Made by a program: the position numbers and the translations under genes. A stretch of DNA of 64,000 nt from Citreimonas sp042096055 (GTDB taxonomy: Bacteria; Pseudomonadota; Alphaproteobacteria; Rhodobacterales; Rhodobacteraceae), in assembly GCF_042096055.1 (NCBI RefSeq), contig NZ_JBELMH010000001.1, positions 124,001 to 188,000 on the forward strand, in the 5' to 3' direction. Positions 24,770-33,039 of the stretch are shown here, piece after piece. The notes beneath the pieces were generated by a model that was given only the letters and a program-made list of their open reading frames with translations, did not search any database and was not told the DNA's origin. Each line of letters begins with the position of its first letter. Within the stretch, counting starts at the first letter, position 1.

Positions 24770-26043
24770 CGGCGCGCGCCGAGGGTCTGTCGGCCTACAT
24801 CGCCGTGACCGCCGCCTACTGGGCGTTCATGCTGACCGATGGTGCGCTGCGGATGCTGGTGCTGCTGCATTTCCACACGCTGGGCTTCTCGCCGGTGCAA
24901 CTGGCCTATCTGTTCGTCCTCTACGAGATCGCGGGGATGGTCACCAACCTCGCCGCCGGGTGGATCGCCGCGCGCTTCGGTCTCACCTCGACGCTCTACG
25001 CAGGCCTCGGGCTGCAGGTGGTGGCACTTCTGGCGCTGGCGCAGCTCGACCCCGCCTGGGCGGTCGGCGCGTCGGTGGCCTTCGTGATGATCGTGCAGGG
25101 GGCGAGCGGGGTGGCCAAGGACCTCGCCAAGATGTCGTCCAAGTCGGCGGTGAAGATCCTCGCGCCCGCCGAGGACGGCGGGCTGTTCCGCTGGGTCGCC
25201 CTGCTGACCGGTTCGAAGAACGCGGTGAAGGGGCTGGGCTTCCTGCTGGGCGCGGCGCTGCTGGCGACGGTGGGCTTCGTCTGGGCGGTGCTGGCGATGG
25301 CGGCGGTGCTGGCGGCGATCCTCGTCGCGGTGCTGGTCGCCATGCCGTCGGGCCTGCCGCGTGGCCGCAAGGGCGCGAAGTTCGCGCAGGTCTTCTCGAC
25401 CTCGGCGAACGTGAACTGGCTGTCGGCCGCGCGCGTCGTGCTGTTCGGCGCGCGCGACGTGTGGTTCGTGGTGGGCATACCGATCTACTTCTACGCCGTG
25501 CTGTCGGACGGCACCGAGGCCGGCAACCGCGGGGCCTTCTTCCTGATCGGCACCTTCATGGCGCTTTGGATCATCCTCTACGGCGCGGTGCAGGCGGCGG
25601 CCCCCCGGCTGCTGCGCGCGGCGACGCGGCCCGAAGGCGCGTTGGTCGCCGCGGCGCGTGGCTGGGCCTGGGCGCTGGCGGCCATCCCGGCCGCGCTGAC
25701 GGTCGCGGCGCTGGCGTCTTCCGGTCCGCAGCCCTGGCTGACGGCGGTGCTGGTGGCGGGGCTGCTGGTCTTCGGCGTGGTCTTCGCGATCAATTCCTCG
25801 CTGCATTCCTACCTTATCCTCGCCTTCACACGGGCCGAGCGGGTGACGATGGATGTGGGCTTCTACTACATGGCCAACGCCGGCGGGCGACTGGTCGGGA
25901 CGGTCCTGTCGGGCCTGACATACCAGCTGGGCGGCTTGGCACTGATGCTGGGCACGGCGACGGTTATGGTCGCGCTCTCGGCTCTGGCGTCGGGACGGCT
26001 GAGCGCCGAGCACCCCGAGGTCACGCCGGCCCCGTCGGGGTAG
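24766..26043 (+). CDS. arsJ: ArsJ organoarsenical efflux permease (MFS)
   Basis: 425 residues with 10-12 transmembrane helices and the ArsJ-typical opening TAAYWAFMLTDGALRMLVLLHF, followed by GASGVAKDLAKMSSKSAVK. ArsJ is an inner-membrane major-facilitator protein that extrudes 1-arseno-3-phosphoglycerate, giving net arsenate resistance with the GAPDH. The ATG overlaps the GAPDH stop (ATGA). It ends 7 bases from the convergent marR-type gene. No arsB, acr3 or arsM gene is in the window, so arsenite made by the ArsC half needs another exit encoded elsewhere or leaks out. Confidence 0.9.
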   Translation: MTARAEGLSAYIAVTAAYWAFMLTDGALRMLVLLHFHTLGFSPVQLAYLFVLYEIAGMVTNLAAGWIAARFGLTSTLYAGLGLQVVALLALAQLDPAWAVGASVAFVMIVQGASGVAKDLAKMSSKSAVKILAPAEDGGLFRWVALLTGSKNAVKGLGFLLGAALLATVGFVWAVLAMAAVLAAILVAVLVAMPSGLPRGRKGAKFAQVFSTSANVNWLSAARVVLFGARDVWFVVGIPIYFYAVLSDGTEAGNRGAFFLIGTFMALWIILYGAVQAAAPRLLRAATRPEGALVAAARGWAWALAAIPAALTVAALASSGPQPWLTAVLVAGLLVFGVVFAINSSLHSYLILAFTRAERVTMDVGFYYMANAGGRLVGTVLSGLTYQLGGLALMLGTATVMVALSALASGRLSAEHPEVTPAPSG

Positions 26044-26050
26044 GGGGCCG

Positions 26051-26515
26051 CTACCGCGCCTTGCGCCGCAACTTGCGGGCAGGCGGGGTCTGGGTCGACA
26101 GCACGACATGCAGCGCGTCGAGCGCCTGGCGCAGCAGCGTCACCTCGGTCCCGCCGAAGAGCGTGGCAAGCTGGCGGTCGACGTCCTGCATCCGGGGTTG
26201 CGCACGCGCCAGCAGGGCCTTGCCCGTTGGTGTGAGGCGCAGCAGCAGGCGGCGGCCGTCCTCGGCGTTGCGGTTGGTCGCGACCAGCCTGCGCGCCTCG
26301 AAGGCGCGGATGATCCGGGACAGCGAAGACGGCTGAAGCGCGGCCAGTTCCGCCAGCCGCGTGGCGTCCACCGGCCCGACCGTGTCGAGCGTCAGAAGTG
26401 CGCGCCACTGCGGCTCGGTCAGGTCATGCGCGTCGAGGACGGGCCGGTAGAGGTCCAACACGGCGTCGCGCGCCTTGTGCAACGCCGCGAAAAGATCCTG
26501 ATCGTACGCCTGCAC
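26051..26515 (-). CDS. MarR-family transcriptional regulator
   Basis: 154 residues with the MarR winged-helix arrangement: LTEPQWRALLTLD, ATRLAELAALQPSSLSRIIRAFEARRLV (recognition helix) and the wing RNAEDGRRLLLRLTPTGKALL. It starts with GTG. It is 123 bases downstream of the fatty-acid operon on the same strand and convergent with arsJ. Ligand and targets are unknown; the N-terminal LTEPQWR resembles HpaR-like regulators of aromatic catabolism, but this is weak. Confidence 0.8.
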   Translation of the reverse strand: MQAYDQDLFAALHKARDAVLDLYRPVLDAHDLTEPQWRALLTLDTVGPVDATRLAELAALQPSSLSRIIRAFEARRLVATNRNAEDGRRLLLRLTPTGKALLARAQPRMQDVDRQLATLFGGTEVTLLRQALDALHVVLSTQTPPARKLRRKAR

Positions 26516-26638
26516 GCGCGCCCCCGGCCCAGTGGTCGCGCCAAACCTGCGGCGCGACCGTATAGAGGCGCAAGGGAATTTTCCGGTGCAAAGCCAAGGG
26601 GATCGCGGGCCGGGAGGGGGCCGGCCCGTGTCCTGGGC

Positions 26639-28837
26639 TCAGGCCGCCTGGCGCGAGGGGCCGAACCGGCCGTAGAAGCTTTGCGTCTTCTCGGCCATCT
26701 CGCGCAGCAGCGTCGGGCAAGCAAAGCGCGGCCCGTGCTTGGCCGAAAGCTGGTCGCAGCGCTCTGCCGCCCACGGCGCGCCTACCATGTCGAGCCAGGA
26801 CAGCGGACCGCCCGACCACGGCGCGAAGCCCCAGCCGAGGATCGCGCCCACGTCACCCTCGCGGATGTCCTCCAGCACGCCTTCTTCCAGCGCCCGCACG
26901 GCCTCGAGGCTTTGCGCGAACAGCAGGCGCTGCTGCACCTCGGCCAGCTCGGGCTGGTCGTCGGACTGCGGATAACGGTCCTTCACGACCTGGCTGAGAC
27001 CCTTGCGCTTGCCGACTTCGTCGTAGTCGTAGAAGCCCGCCTTGGCCTTGCGACCCAGCCGGCCTTCGCCCTCCATCCAGAAGATCACCTCGTCGACCTC
27101 CGAGTCCGGGTAGGCGTCGCCCATAGCTGCCTTGGTCGCGCGCGCGATCTTGGCGCCGAGGTCGATCGAGGTCTCGTCGACCAGCTGCAGCGGACCCAGC
27201 GGCATGCCGACAAGCTTGGCGGCGTTCTCGATGAGCGCGGGGTTCACGCCCTCCTTCACCATGCGGATGCCTTCGTTGATGTAGGGAATGATGCAGCGGT
27301 TGGCGTAGAAGAACCGGGCATCGTTCACGACGATCGGCGTCTTGCGGATCTGGCGCACGAAGTCGAGCGCCTTGGCCACCGCGCGATCGCCGGTCTGCTT
27401 GCCCTTGATGATCTCGACCAGCATCATCTTCTCGACCGGGCTGAAGAAGTGGATGCCGATGAACTGTTCGGCATTCTTGCTGGCCTTGGCGAGATCGCTG
27501 ATCGGCAGGGTCGATGTGTTGGTGGCGAAGATCGTGTCGTCACCGGTGACGGCGTCGACGGCTTTCGTGACCTCGGCCTTGATCTTGGGGTCCTCGAACA
27601 CCGCCTCGACGATCAGGTCGCACCCCTTGAGAGCGTCGTAATCGGTGGTGGCGGTGATGCGGTCGACCATCGCCTTGGCCTGTTCCTCGGAGACCTTCTT
27701 GCGCTGAACGCCCTTCTTGGCGTGCTCCTCGGTCAGGGACTTGCCCTTGTCCGCGGCGGCCTGGTCGCGGTCCAGCAGCACCACCTCGATGCCGGCCTGC
27801 GCGCTGACCAGCGCGATGCCCGCGCCCATCATGCCGGCGCCCAGCACGCCCACCTTCCTGACGCGCTGATCGGGCACGTCCTTGGGCCGCACGGCGCCTT
27901 TCTCGAGCGCTTCCTTGTTGATGAAAAGCGACCGGATCATCGCGCCCGAGGACGGGTTCATCAGCACGTTGGTGAACCAGCGTGCCTCGATCTTCAGCGC
28001 GGTGTCGAAGGGCACCAGCGCGCCTTCGTAGACCGCCGACAGCAGCGCCTTGGCGGCGGGGTAGACGCCCTTGGTCTTGCCGTTGACCATGGCGCTGGCG
28101 CCGACGAAGGTCATGAAGCCCGCCGGGTGGTAAGGGGCGCCGCCGGGCATCTTGTAGCCCTTCTCGTCCCACGGCTTGACGATGTCGGCGTCCTTGGCCG
28201 CCAGCACCCAGGCCTTCGCCGCCGCAAGCGGATCCTCGACCACCTCGTCGATCAGGCCGGCGGCCTTGGCCTTCTTAGGGTCGCTCAGCTTGCCTTCGAG
28301 CAGGAAGGGCGATGCGGCCATCGCCCCCAGCTTGCGCGCGAGGCGCGTGGTGCCGCCGGCGCCGGGGAAGATGCCGACCATGATCTCGGGCAGGCCGATC
28401 TTGGCCTTGGGGTTGTCGGCGGCAAAGATGCGATGGGTCGCCAGCGGGATTTCCAGCCCGATCCCCAGTGCGGTGCCGGGCAGGGCGGCGGCCACCGGCT
28501 TGCCGCCCTTGTTGGTCTTGGCGTCCATGCCGGCGCGCTCGATCTTGCGCAGCACGGCGTGCATGCGCATCACGCCCTCGAACAGGCCGCGCGCGGGCTC
28601 GTCCCCGGCCATCTCCTTCATCCTGGCGATGATGTTGAGATCCATGCCGCCGGCGAAGCTGTCCTTGCCCGAGGTGATGACGATCCCCTTGACCGCATCG
28701 TCGGCAAGCGCGTCGTCGATCAGCGCGTCGAGCGTCTCGAGCCCCTCGAGGTTGAGCACGTTCATCGACTTGTCGGCGACGTCCCAGGTGATCACCGCGA
28801 CGCCGTCGGCGCCCTTGTCCATGGTGAAGTCGGTCAT
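26639..28837 (-). CDS. fadJ: Bifunctional enoyl-CoA hydratase/3-hydroxyacyl-CoA dehydrogenase (FadB/FadJ type)
   Basis: 732 residues. The N-terminal crotonase domain (about 1-190) has GIVITSGKDSFAGGMDL and the GTALGIGLEIPLATH helix. The NAD-binding domain follows at about 310-500 (GVLGAGMMGAGIALVSAQAG), then the C-terminal 3HCDH domains with IGIHFFSPVEKMMLVEII. It performs hydration and NAD-dependent oxidation of the beta-oxidation cycle. The AGGAGAG ribosome site is 6 bases before ATG. It is the last gene of the leftward operon that also encodes the thiolase and two acyl-CoA dehydrogenases. Confidence 0.93.
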   Translation of the reverse strand: MTDFTMDKGADGVAVITWDVADKSMNVLNLEGLETLDALIDDALADDAVKGIVITSGKDSFAGGMDLNIIARMKEMAGDEPARGLFEGVMRMHAVLRKIERAGMDAKTNKGGKPVAAALPGTALGIGLEIPLATHRIFAADNPKAKIGLPEIMVGIFPGAGGTTRLARKLGAMAASPFLLEGKLSDPKKAKAAGLIDEVVEDPLAAAKAWVLAAKDADIVKPWDEKGYKMPGGAPYHPAGFMTFVGASAMVNGKTKGVYPAAKALLSAVYEGALVPFDTALKIEARWFTNVLMNPSSGAMIRSLFINKEALEKGAVRPKDVPDQRVRKVGVLGAGMMGAGIALVSAQAGIEVVLLDRDQAAADKGKSLTEEHAKKGVQRKKVSEEQAKAMVDRITATTDYDALKGCDLIVEAVFEDPKIKAEVTKAVDAVTGDDTIFATNTSTLPISDLAKASKNAEQFIGIHFFSPVEKMMLVEIIKGKQTGDRAVAKALDFVRQIRKTPIVVNDARFFYANRCIIPYINEGIRMVKEGVNPALIENAAKLVGMPLGPLQLVDETSIDLGAKIARATKAAMGDAYPDSEVDEVIFWMEGEGRLGRKAKAGFYDYDEVGKRKGLSQVVKDRYPQSDDQPELAEVQQRLLFAQSLEAVRALEEGVLEDIREGDVGAILGWGFAPWSGGPLSWLDMVGAPWAAERCDQLSAKHGPRFACPTLLREMAEKTQSFYGRFGPSRQAA

Positions 28838-28907
28838 GTCGTCTCTCCTGAATGGATGGATTGCGAAGGCGGCCGCACGGGCCGCGCATTGTTCGGGTCG
28901 GGGGCGG

Positions 28908-29822
28908 TCACGCGCCGCCCCACACCACCCGGTCGAGCGTCATCGTCTCGAGCGGGTGCATGATGGATGTCATCCGCCAGGCCAGGTCCTCGCCCTGTTC
29001 CAGCGTGATCGCGCTGAGGTAGGACGGCATCACCAGCTGCTCGCCGCTCAGTACGTGCGTGCGGCAGGTGCCGTGGATGCGCGCGGCCCCCAGCGCGTGG
29101 GCCGAATGCACCGTGCGCACGAGGTCGGTGATGCCGCGCAGCCTGATCTCGGTCAGGTACTTCTCGAAATCGGCGCGCAGCTCGTCCTCGGTCGCGAACA
29201 GCTGCGGGCCTCGGCTGCCCTGCTTGAACAGCGGCAGCGCGATGGCCGCGCGCATGCGGTCGAAATCGCCGGTGAAATAGGCGCAGGTCAGCGCGTCGAG
29301 GTTCTTCTGGAAGATCGCCAGCACCTCGGGCGTGCCAACGGGGGCGGGCGTGTCTTCGGGCAGGCCCGCATGCATCAGAACGGTGTTCTGCACCGAATCC
29401 TGCGCCACCAGCGCGTGGTTGTCGGTGATGTGCCAGGTGTCGCCGTCGCGCGCGGCGGTAGAATGCGCGGCGATTGTCGCTTCGGCCACCGTGCCGTCGA
29501 CCAGCGCCGTGGTACTGAACGAGAACCGCAGCAGGTCGGGGCCGTCGAACATCGCTTCGATCACCCGGCGGTCCAGCGTCACGTCGCCGAAGCCCAGGTA
29601 GTGCGCGCTCAGGCGCTCGAAGATGCCGCGCAGTTCGTCGGTGTGTTCCAGCATCCGCGCGCCCTCGGGCGTTGCGACCAGGCAAGGCAGCCGGAAATAC
29701 GCGGCGAAGGCATCGAAATCACGCGACAGCATCGCCGCCCCGGTCTGCTCGACCAGGCGCTGCGCGATGGCGGCGGCCGCGTCGCGGCCGCGCATGCCCG
29801 TGGTTTCGATGCCGCCCGTCAC
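28908..29822 (-). CDS. Tandem NTF2/SnoaL-like protein in the beta-oxidation operon
   Basis: 304 residues that look like two copies of one fold: about 15-150 and about 160-300. Both halves have the pattern helix, DFDxxxxxxxLP, then a sheet-rich region (FDAFAAYFRLPCLVATPEG and FDRMRAAIALPLFKQGSRG). This is the shape of NTF2/SnoaL-like domains, though I cannot confirm the family. The start is GTG 6 bases after the thiolase stop (in transcription order), without a clear ribosome site, suggesting coupling. No catalytic residues are evident. Possible roles are acyl-CoA side-reaction chemistry or a non-catalytic partner of the thiolase or FadB-type enzyme; both are guesses. Confidence 0.65.
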   Translation of the reverse strand: MTGGIETTGMRGRDAAAAIAQRLVEQTGAAMLSRDFDAFAAYFRLPCLVATPEGARMLEHTDELRGIFERLSAHYLGFGDVTLDRRVIEAMFDGPDLLRFSFSTTALVDGTVAEATIAAHSTAARDGDTWHITDNHALVAQDSVQNTVLMHAGLPEDTPAPVGTPEVLAIFQKNLDALTCAYFTGDFDRMRAAIALPLFKQGSRGPQLFATEDELRADFEKYLTEIRLRGITDLVRTVHSAHALGAARIHGTCRTHVLSGEQLVMPSYLSAITLEQGEDLAWRMTSIMHPLETMTLDRVVWGGA

Positions 29823-29828
29823 CGGTTC

Positions 29829-31040
29829 TTACACCCGCTCGAGGATCGTGGCCGCGCCCATGCCCGAGGCGATGCACAGCGTGGCAAGGCCCGTGCCCTT
29901 GCCCGAGCGCTCGAGCTCGTCCAGCAGGGTGCCGATGATCATCGCACCGGTGGCGCCCAGCGGGTGGCCCATGGCGATCGAGCCGCCGTTCGGGTTCACC
30001 TTGGCGTGGTCCACGTCGAAGGCCTGCATGAAGCGCAGGACGACGGACGAGAACGCCTCGTTGACCTCAAACAGGTCGATGTCGCCGATGTTCATGCCGC
30101 TGTCGGCCAGCGCCTTGGCGGTCGCGGGAACCGGGCCGGTCAGCATGATGGTCGGATCGGTGCCGATCTTGGTGGTCTGGCGGATGCGCGCGCGCGGCGT
30201 CAGGCCCCACTTCTCGCCGAAGGCCTTGGAGCCCACCAGCACGCCCGCGGCGCCATCCACGATGCCGGACGAGTTGCCGGCGTGATGGATGTGGTTGATC
30301 CGCTCGAGATGCGGGTACTTCATCAGCGCCACGTTGTCGAAGCCGGGCATCGTCTCGCCCATGTCCTTGAACGACGGCTTGAGCGCGCCCAGCGCCTGCA
30401 TGTCGGTGCCCGGGCGCAAGTATTCGTCATGGTCCAGGATCGGCAGGCCGTTGCGGTCGCGCACGGTGATGATCGAGCGCTCGAAGCGGTTTTCCTTCCA
30501 CGCCGCCGCGGCGCGGTTCTGCGATTCCACGGCGAAGGCGTCGGCATCGTCGCGGCTGATGCCGTACTCGGTCGCGATGATGTCGGCGGCGATGCCCTGG
30601 GGCACGAAATAGCGGTCCATCGCGATGCTGGGGTCCACCGCGATCGCGGCGCCGTCGCTGCCCATCGGTACGCGGCCCATCATCTCGACCCCGCCGGCGA
30701 TGTAGGCCTCGCCCGCGCCGCCGCGGATCTGGTTGGCGGCGAGGTTCACCGCCTCCATGCCGGACGCGCAGAAACGGTTGATCGCAAGGCCCGGGATCGA
30801 CTCGTCCAGCTCCGAGGCCAGTACGGCCGAGCGTGCGAGGCACCCCCCCTGTTCTCCGACCTGGGTGACGTTGCCCCAGATCACGTCCTCGACCGCGTGG
30901 CCGTCGATGCCGTTGCGTTCCTTCAGCGCGTTGAGCGTCTGCGCGGACAGCGACAGCGCGGTGACCTCGTGCAGGGCGCCGTCCTTGCGGCCCTTGCCGC
31001 GCGGGGTGCGCACGGTGTCGTAGATATACGCGTCGGTCAT
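29829..31040 (-). CDS. fadA: Acetyl-CoA C-acyltransferase (thiolase)
   Basis: 403 residues with all three thiolase signatures: nucleophile Cys91 in INRFCASGMEAVNLA, the His motif NPNGGSIAMGHPLGATGA, and the second Cys in LCIASGMGAA. It cleaves 3-ketoacyl-CoA in the last step of beta-oxidation. The ATG at 31040 has AGGAAGGA 6 bases upstream; the open frame to 31067 is not needed. It lies downstream of the GST gene and upstream of the NTF2-like and FadB-type genes. Confidence 0.93.
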   Translation of the reverse strand: MTDAYIYDTVRTPRGKGRKDGALHEVTALSLSAQTLNALKERNGIDGHAVEDVIWGNVTQVGEQGGCLARSAVLASELDESIPGLAINRFCASGMEAVNLAANQIRGGAGEAYIAGGVEMMGRVPMGSDGAAIAVDPSIAMDRYFVPQGIAADIIATEYGISRDDADAFAVESQNRAAAAWKENRFERSIITVRDRNGLPILDHDEYLRPGTDMQALGALKPSFKDMGETMPGFDNVALMKYPHLERINHIHHAGNSSGIVDGAAGVLVGSKAFGEKWGLTPRARIRQTTKIGTDPTIMLTGPVPATAKALADSGMNIGDIDLFEVNEAFSSVVLRFMQAFDVDHAKVNPNGGSIAMGHPLGATGAMIIGTLLDELERSGKGTGLATLCIASGMGAATILERV

Positions 31041-31131
31041 GTCGGATCCTTCCTCGTCTGGTCCCATTCGGGGCCGTGGTATCGTGGTCCCGCGGGACGG
31101 CCGCTTGGCCGCCGCGGGCGCGGTGTGCGTG

Positions 31132-31773
31132 TCATCCGGCCGCCCTGTCGGCGGGCGATCCGGGCATCAGGTCGTACGGCGCCTTCCAGCCGCGCAGCGC
31201 CGCGATGCGGTCCAGCCAGCGGTCGATGCCGGGCCAGTCCGTGCGGTCGAAGCCGAAGGGCTCGGGGTAATAGAGGTACCCGCAGCAGGTCAGGTCGGCG
31301 TTGGTGAGTGCGTCGCCGACGATCCAGTCGCGGCCCGCCAGATGCTGGTCGAGCACGGCGTAGGTCGCCTTGAGTCGGCCCTGCATGAAGCCGATCACCT
31401 CGGCCGGGCGCTTGTCCTCGGGCAGGAAGTTCATCAGGAACCGGCAGGGCCCGGCCATGCCCGACAGCTTCTGGTTGTCCCAGATGATCCAGCGCAGGAT
31501 CTCGTACTTCTGCTCGGGCGTGCCGCCGAAATGGCCGTAGGTGTCCGACAGGTAGGTCTGGATCACGCCCGATTGCGACAGGCGCACGTCGCCGTCGATC
31601 AGCACCGGTGCCTCGCCCATGGCGTTGATCTGCGCGCGGTAATCCTGCGACCGGGTCGCGCCGTTGAAGAAGTCGACGAAGACCGGCTCCCAGTCGAGGC
31701 CGGCGAGCTCCAGCGCCAGCGCCGCCTTGTACGAGTGTCCGGATTCCCCGAAGCAGTGCAGTTGCATGGTCAT
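31132..31773 (-). CDS. Glutathione S-transferase family protein
   Basis: 213 residues: an N-terminal thioredoxin-fold half (MTMQLHCFGESGHSYKAALALELAGL, then MGEAPVLIDGDVRLSQSGVI with the conserved cis-proline and QS motif) and a helical C-terminal half with VGDALTNADLTCCGYLYY. The active residue is probably Ser/Cys in GESGHSYK. Being inside the beta-oxidation operon it may detoxify electrophilic acyl intermediates, but this is inference. The start at 31773 has GGAAGGA about 9 bases upstream. Confidence 0.85.
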   Translation of the reverse strand: MTMQLHCFGESGHSYKAALALELAGLDWEPVFVDFFNGATRSQDYRAQINAMGEAPVLIDGDVRLSQSGVIQTYLSDTYGHFGGTPEQKYEILRWIIWDNQKLSGMAGPCRFLMNFLPEDKRPAEVIGFMQGRLKATYAVLDQHLAGRDWIVGDALTNADLTCCGYLYYPEPFGFDRTDWPGIDRWLDRIAALRGWKAPYDLMPGSPADRAAG

Positions 31774-31813
31774 GTGCGTCGTCCTTCCCCCTTCGCGTCG
31801 GCGCGTGCCGCCG

Positions 31814-32953
31814 TCACAGTGCCCGCGCGATCAGTTCCTTCATGATCTCGTTCGTGCCGCCGTAGATCCGCTGCACGCGCGCGTCGGCCCACATCTCGGC
31901 CACGGAATATTCCTGCATGAAGCCGTAGCCGCCATGCAACTGCACGCATTCGTCCAGCACCTCGCCCTGGGTGTCGGTCAGCCAGTATTTCGCCATCGCG
32001 GCCTTCTCGACCGTCAGCGTGCCGTCGATCAGCTCGACGATGCACTCGTCGAGGAAGGCGCGCGCGACCTTCGTCTTGGTCAGGCACTCTGCCAGCTTGA
32101 AGCGGGTGTTCTGGAACTGCGTGAGCGGGCCACCGAAGGCCTCGCGCTCCTTGCAGTAGGCGATGGTGCGTTCGACCGCGCCTTCCATGGCGCCCACGGC
32201 GCCGCAGCCGATCACCAGCCGTTCCTGAGGCAGCTGGCTCATCATCTGGTAGAAGCCCCGACCTTCCTCGCCGCCCAGCAGGTTCTCGGGCGGGATGGCG
32301 ACATCGTCGAAGAACAGCTCGGACGTGTCGGCGGCATGCAGCCCGACCTTGTCGAGGTTGCGGCCGCGCTTGAAGCCCTCGGCGCCGTCGGTCTCGACCA
32401 CCATCAGCGACGTGCCCTTCGAGCCCTGCGCCGGGTCGGTCTTGGCCGCGACCACGATCAGGTTCGCGTGTTGGCCGTTGGTGATGAAGGTCTTCTGCCC
32501 CGACAGCCGGTAGACGTTGCCGTCGCGCACGGCCTTCGTCTTGATCGCCTGGACGTCGGACCCGGCCGAGGGCTCGGTCATCGCGAGCGCGCCGATTAGC
32601 TCTCCGGTGACCATCTTGGGCAGCCAACGCGCCTTCTGCTCTTCGGTGCCGTAGGACAGGATGTAATGCGCGACGATGCCGGAATGGATGCCGTGACCCC
32701 ACGAGGCGAGGTTGGCCTTGGACGCCTCCATCAGGATCACCGCCTCGTGGCCGAAATCGCCGCCGGCGCCGCCGTATTCCTCGGGGATCGAGGGGCAGAG
32801 CAGGCCGAGCGCACCGGCCTCGGCCCAGGTGTCGCGGTCCATCTCGCCCTGCTTGCGCCAGCGTTCGAACTTCGGCGCCCACTCGGTCGCGATGAACTTC
32901 GCCGTCATCTCGCCGAGCATCGCGTGCTCGTCGGTCATCCAGTCGCGCGGCAT
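31814..32953 (-). CDS. Acyl-CoA dehydrogenase (short/medium-chain type)
   Basis: 379 residues with the acyl-CoA dehydrogenase landmarks LGLLCPSIPEEYGGAGGD, ALAMTEPSAGSDVQAIKTKA (FAD/substrate binding), GQKTFITNG and the catalytic-base region RIYGGTNEIMKEL. It oxidises acyl-CoA to enoyl-CoA with FAD. The start at 32953 has GGGGGAG upstream; the larger open frame overlaps the next gene and is not used. Chain-length preference cannot be told, and an isovaleryl/branched substrate is equally possible given the MerR regulator upstream. Confidence 0.9.
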   Translation of the reverse strand: MPRDWMTDEHAMLGEMTAKFIATEWAPKFERWRKQGEMDRDTWAEAGALGLLCPSIPEEYGGAGGDFGHEAVILMEASKANLASWGHGIHSGIVAHYILSYGTEEQKARWLPKMVTGELIGALAMTEPSAGSDVQAIKTKAVRDGNVYRLSGQKTFITNGQHANLIVVAAKTDPAQGSKGTSLMVVETDGAEGFKRGRNLDKVGLHAADTSELFFDDVAIPPENLLGGEEGRGFYQMMSQLPQERLVIGCGAVGAMEGAVERTIAYCKEREAFGGPLTQFQNTRFKLAECLTKTKVARAFLDECIVELIDGTLTVEKAAMAKYWLTDTQGEVLDECVQLHGGYGFMQEYSVAEMWADARVQRIYGGTNEIMKELIARAL

Positions 32954-33039
32954 GCCGCTTCTCCCCCTTCGTCGGTCGGCGGGCGCTTCACCGGCGCCCG
33001 TCCGCAGGGCGGGCCGAGGCCCGCCATAGCCTTGCGGCC

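Noticed and set aside
28176..31307. Plus-strand open frame of about 1040 codons opposite the thiolase and NTF2-like genes
   Set aside because: It crosses several well supported minus-strand genes and their start and stop sites, and has the composition of an antisense frame.
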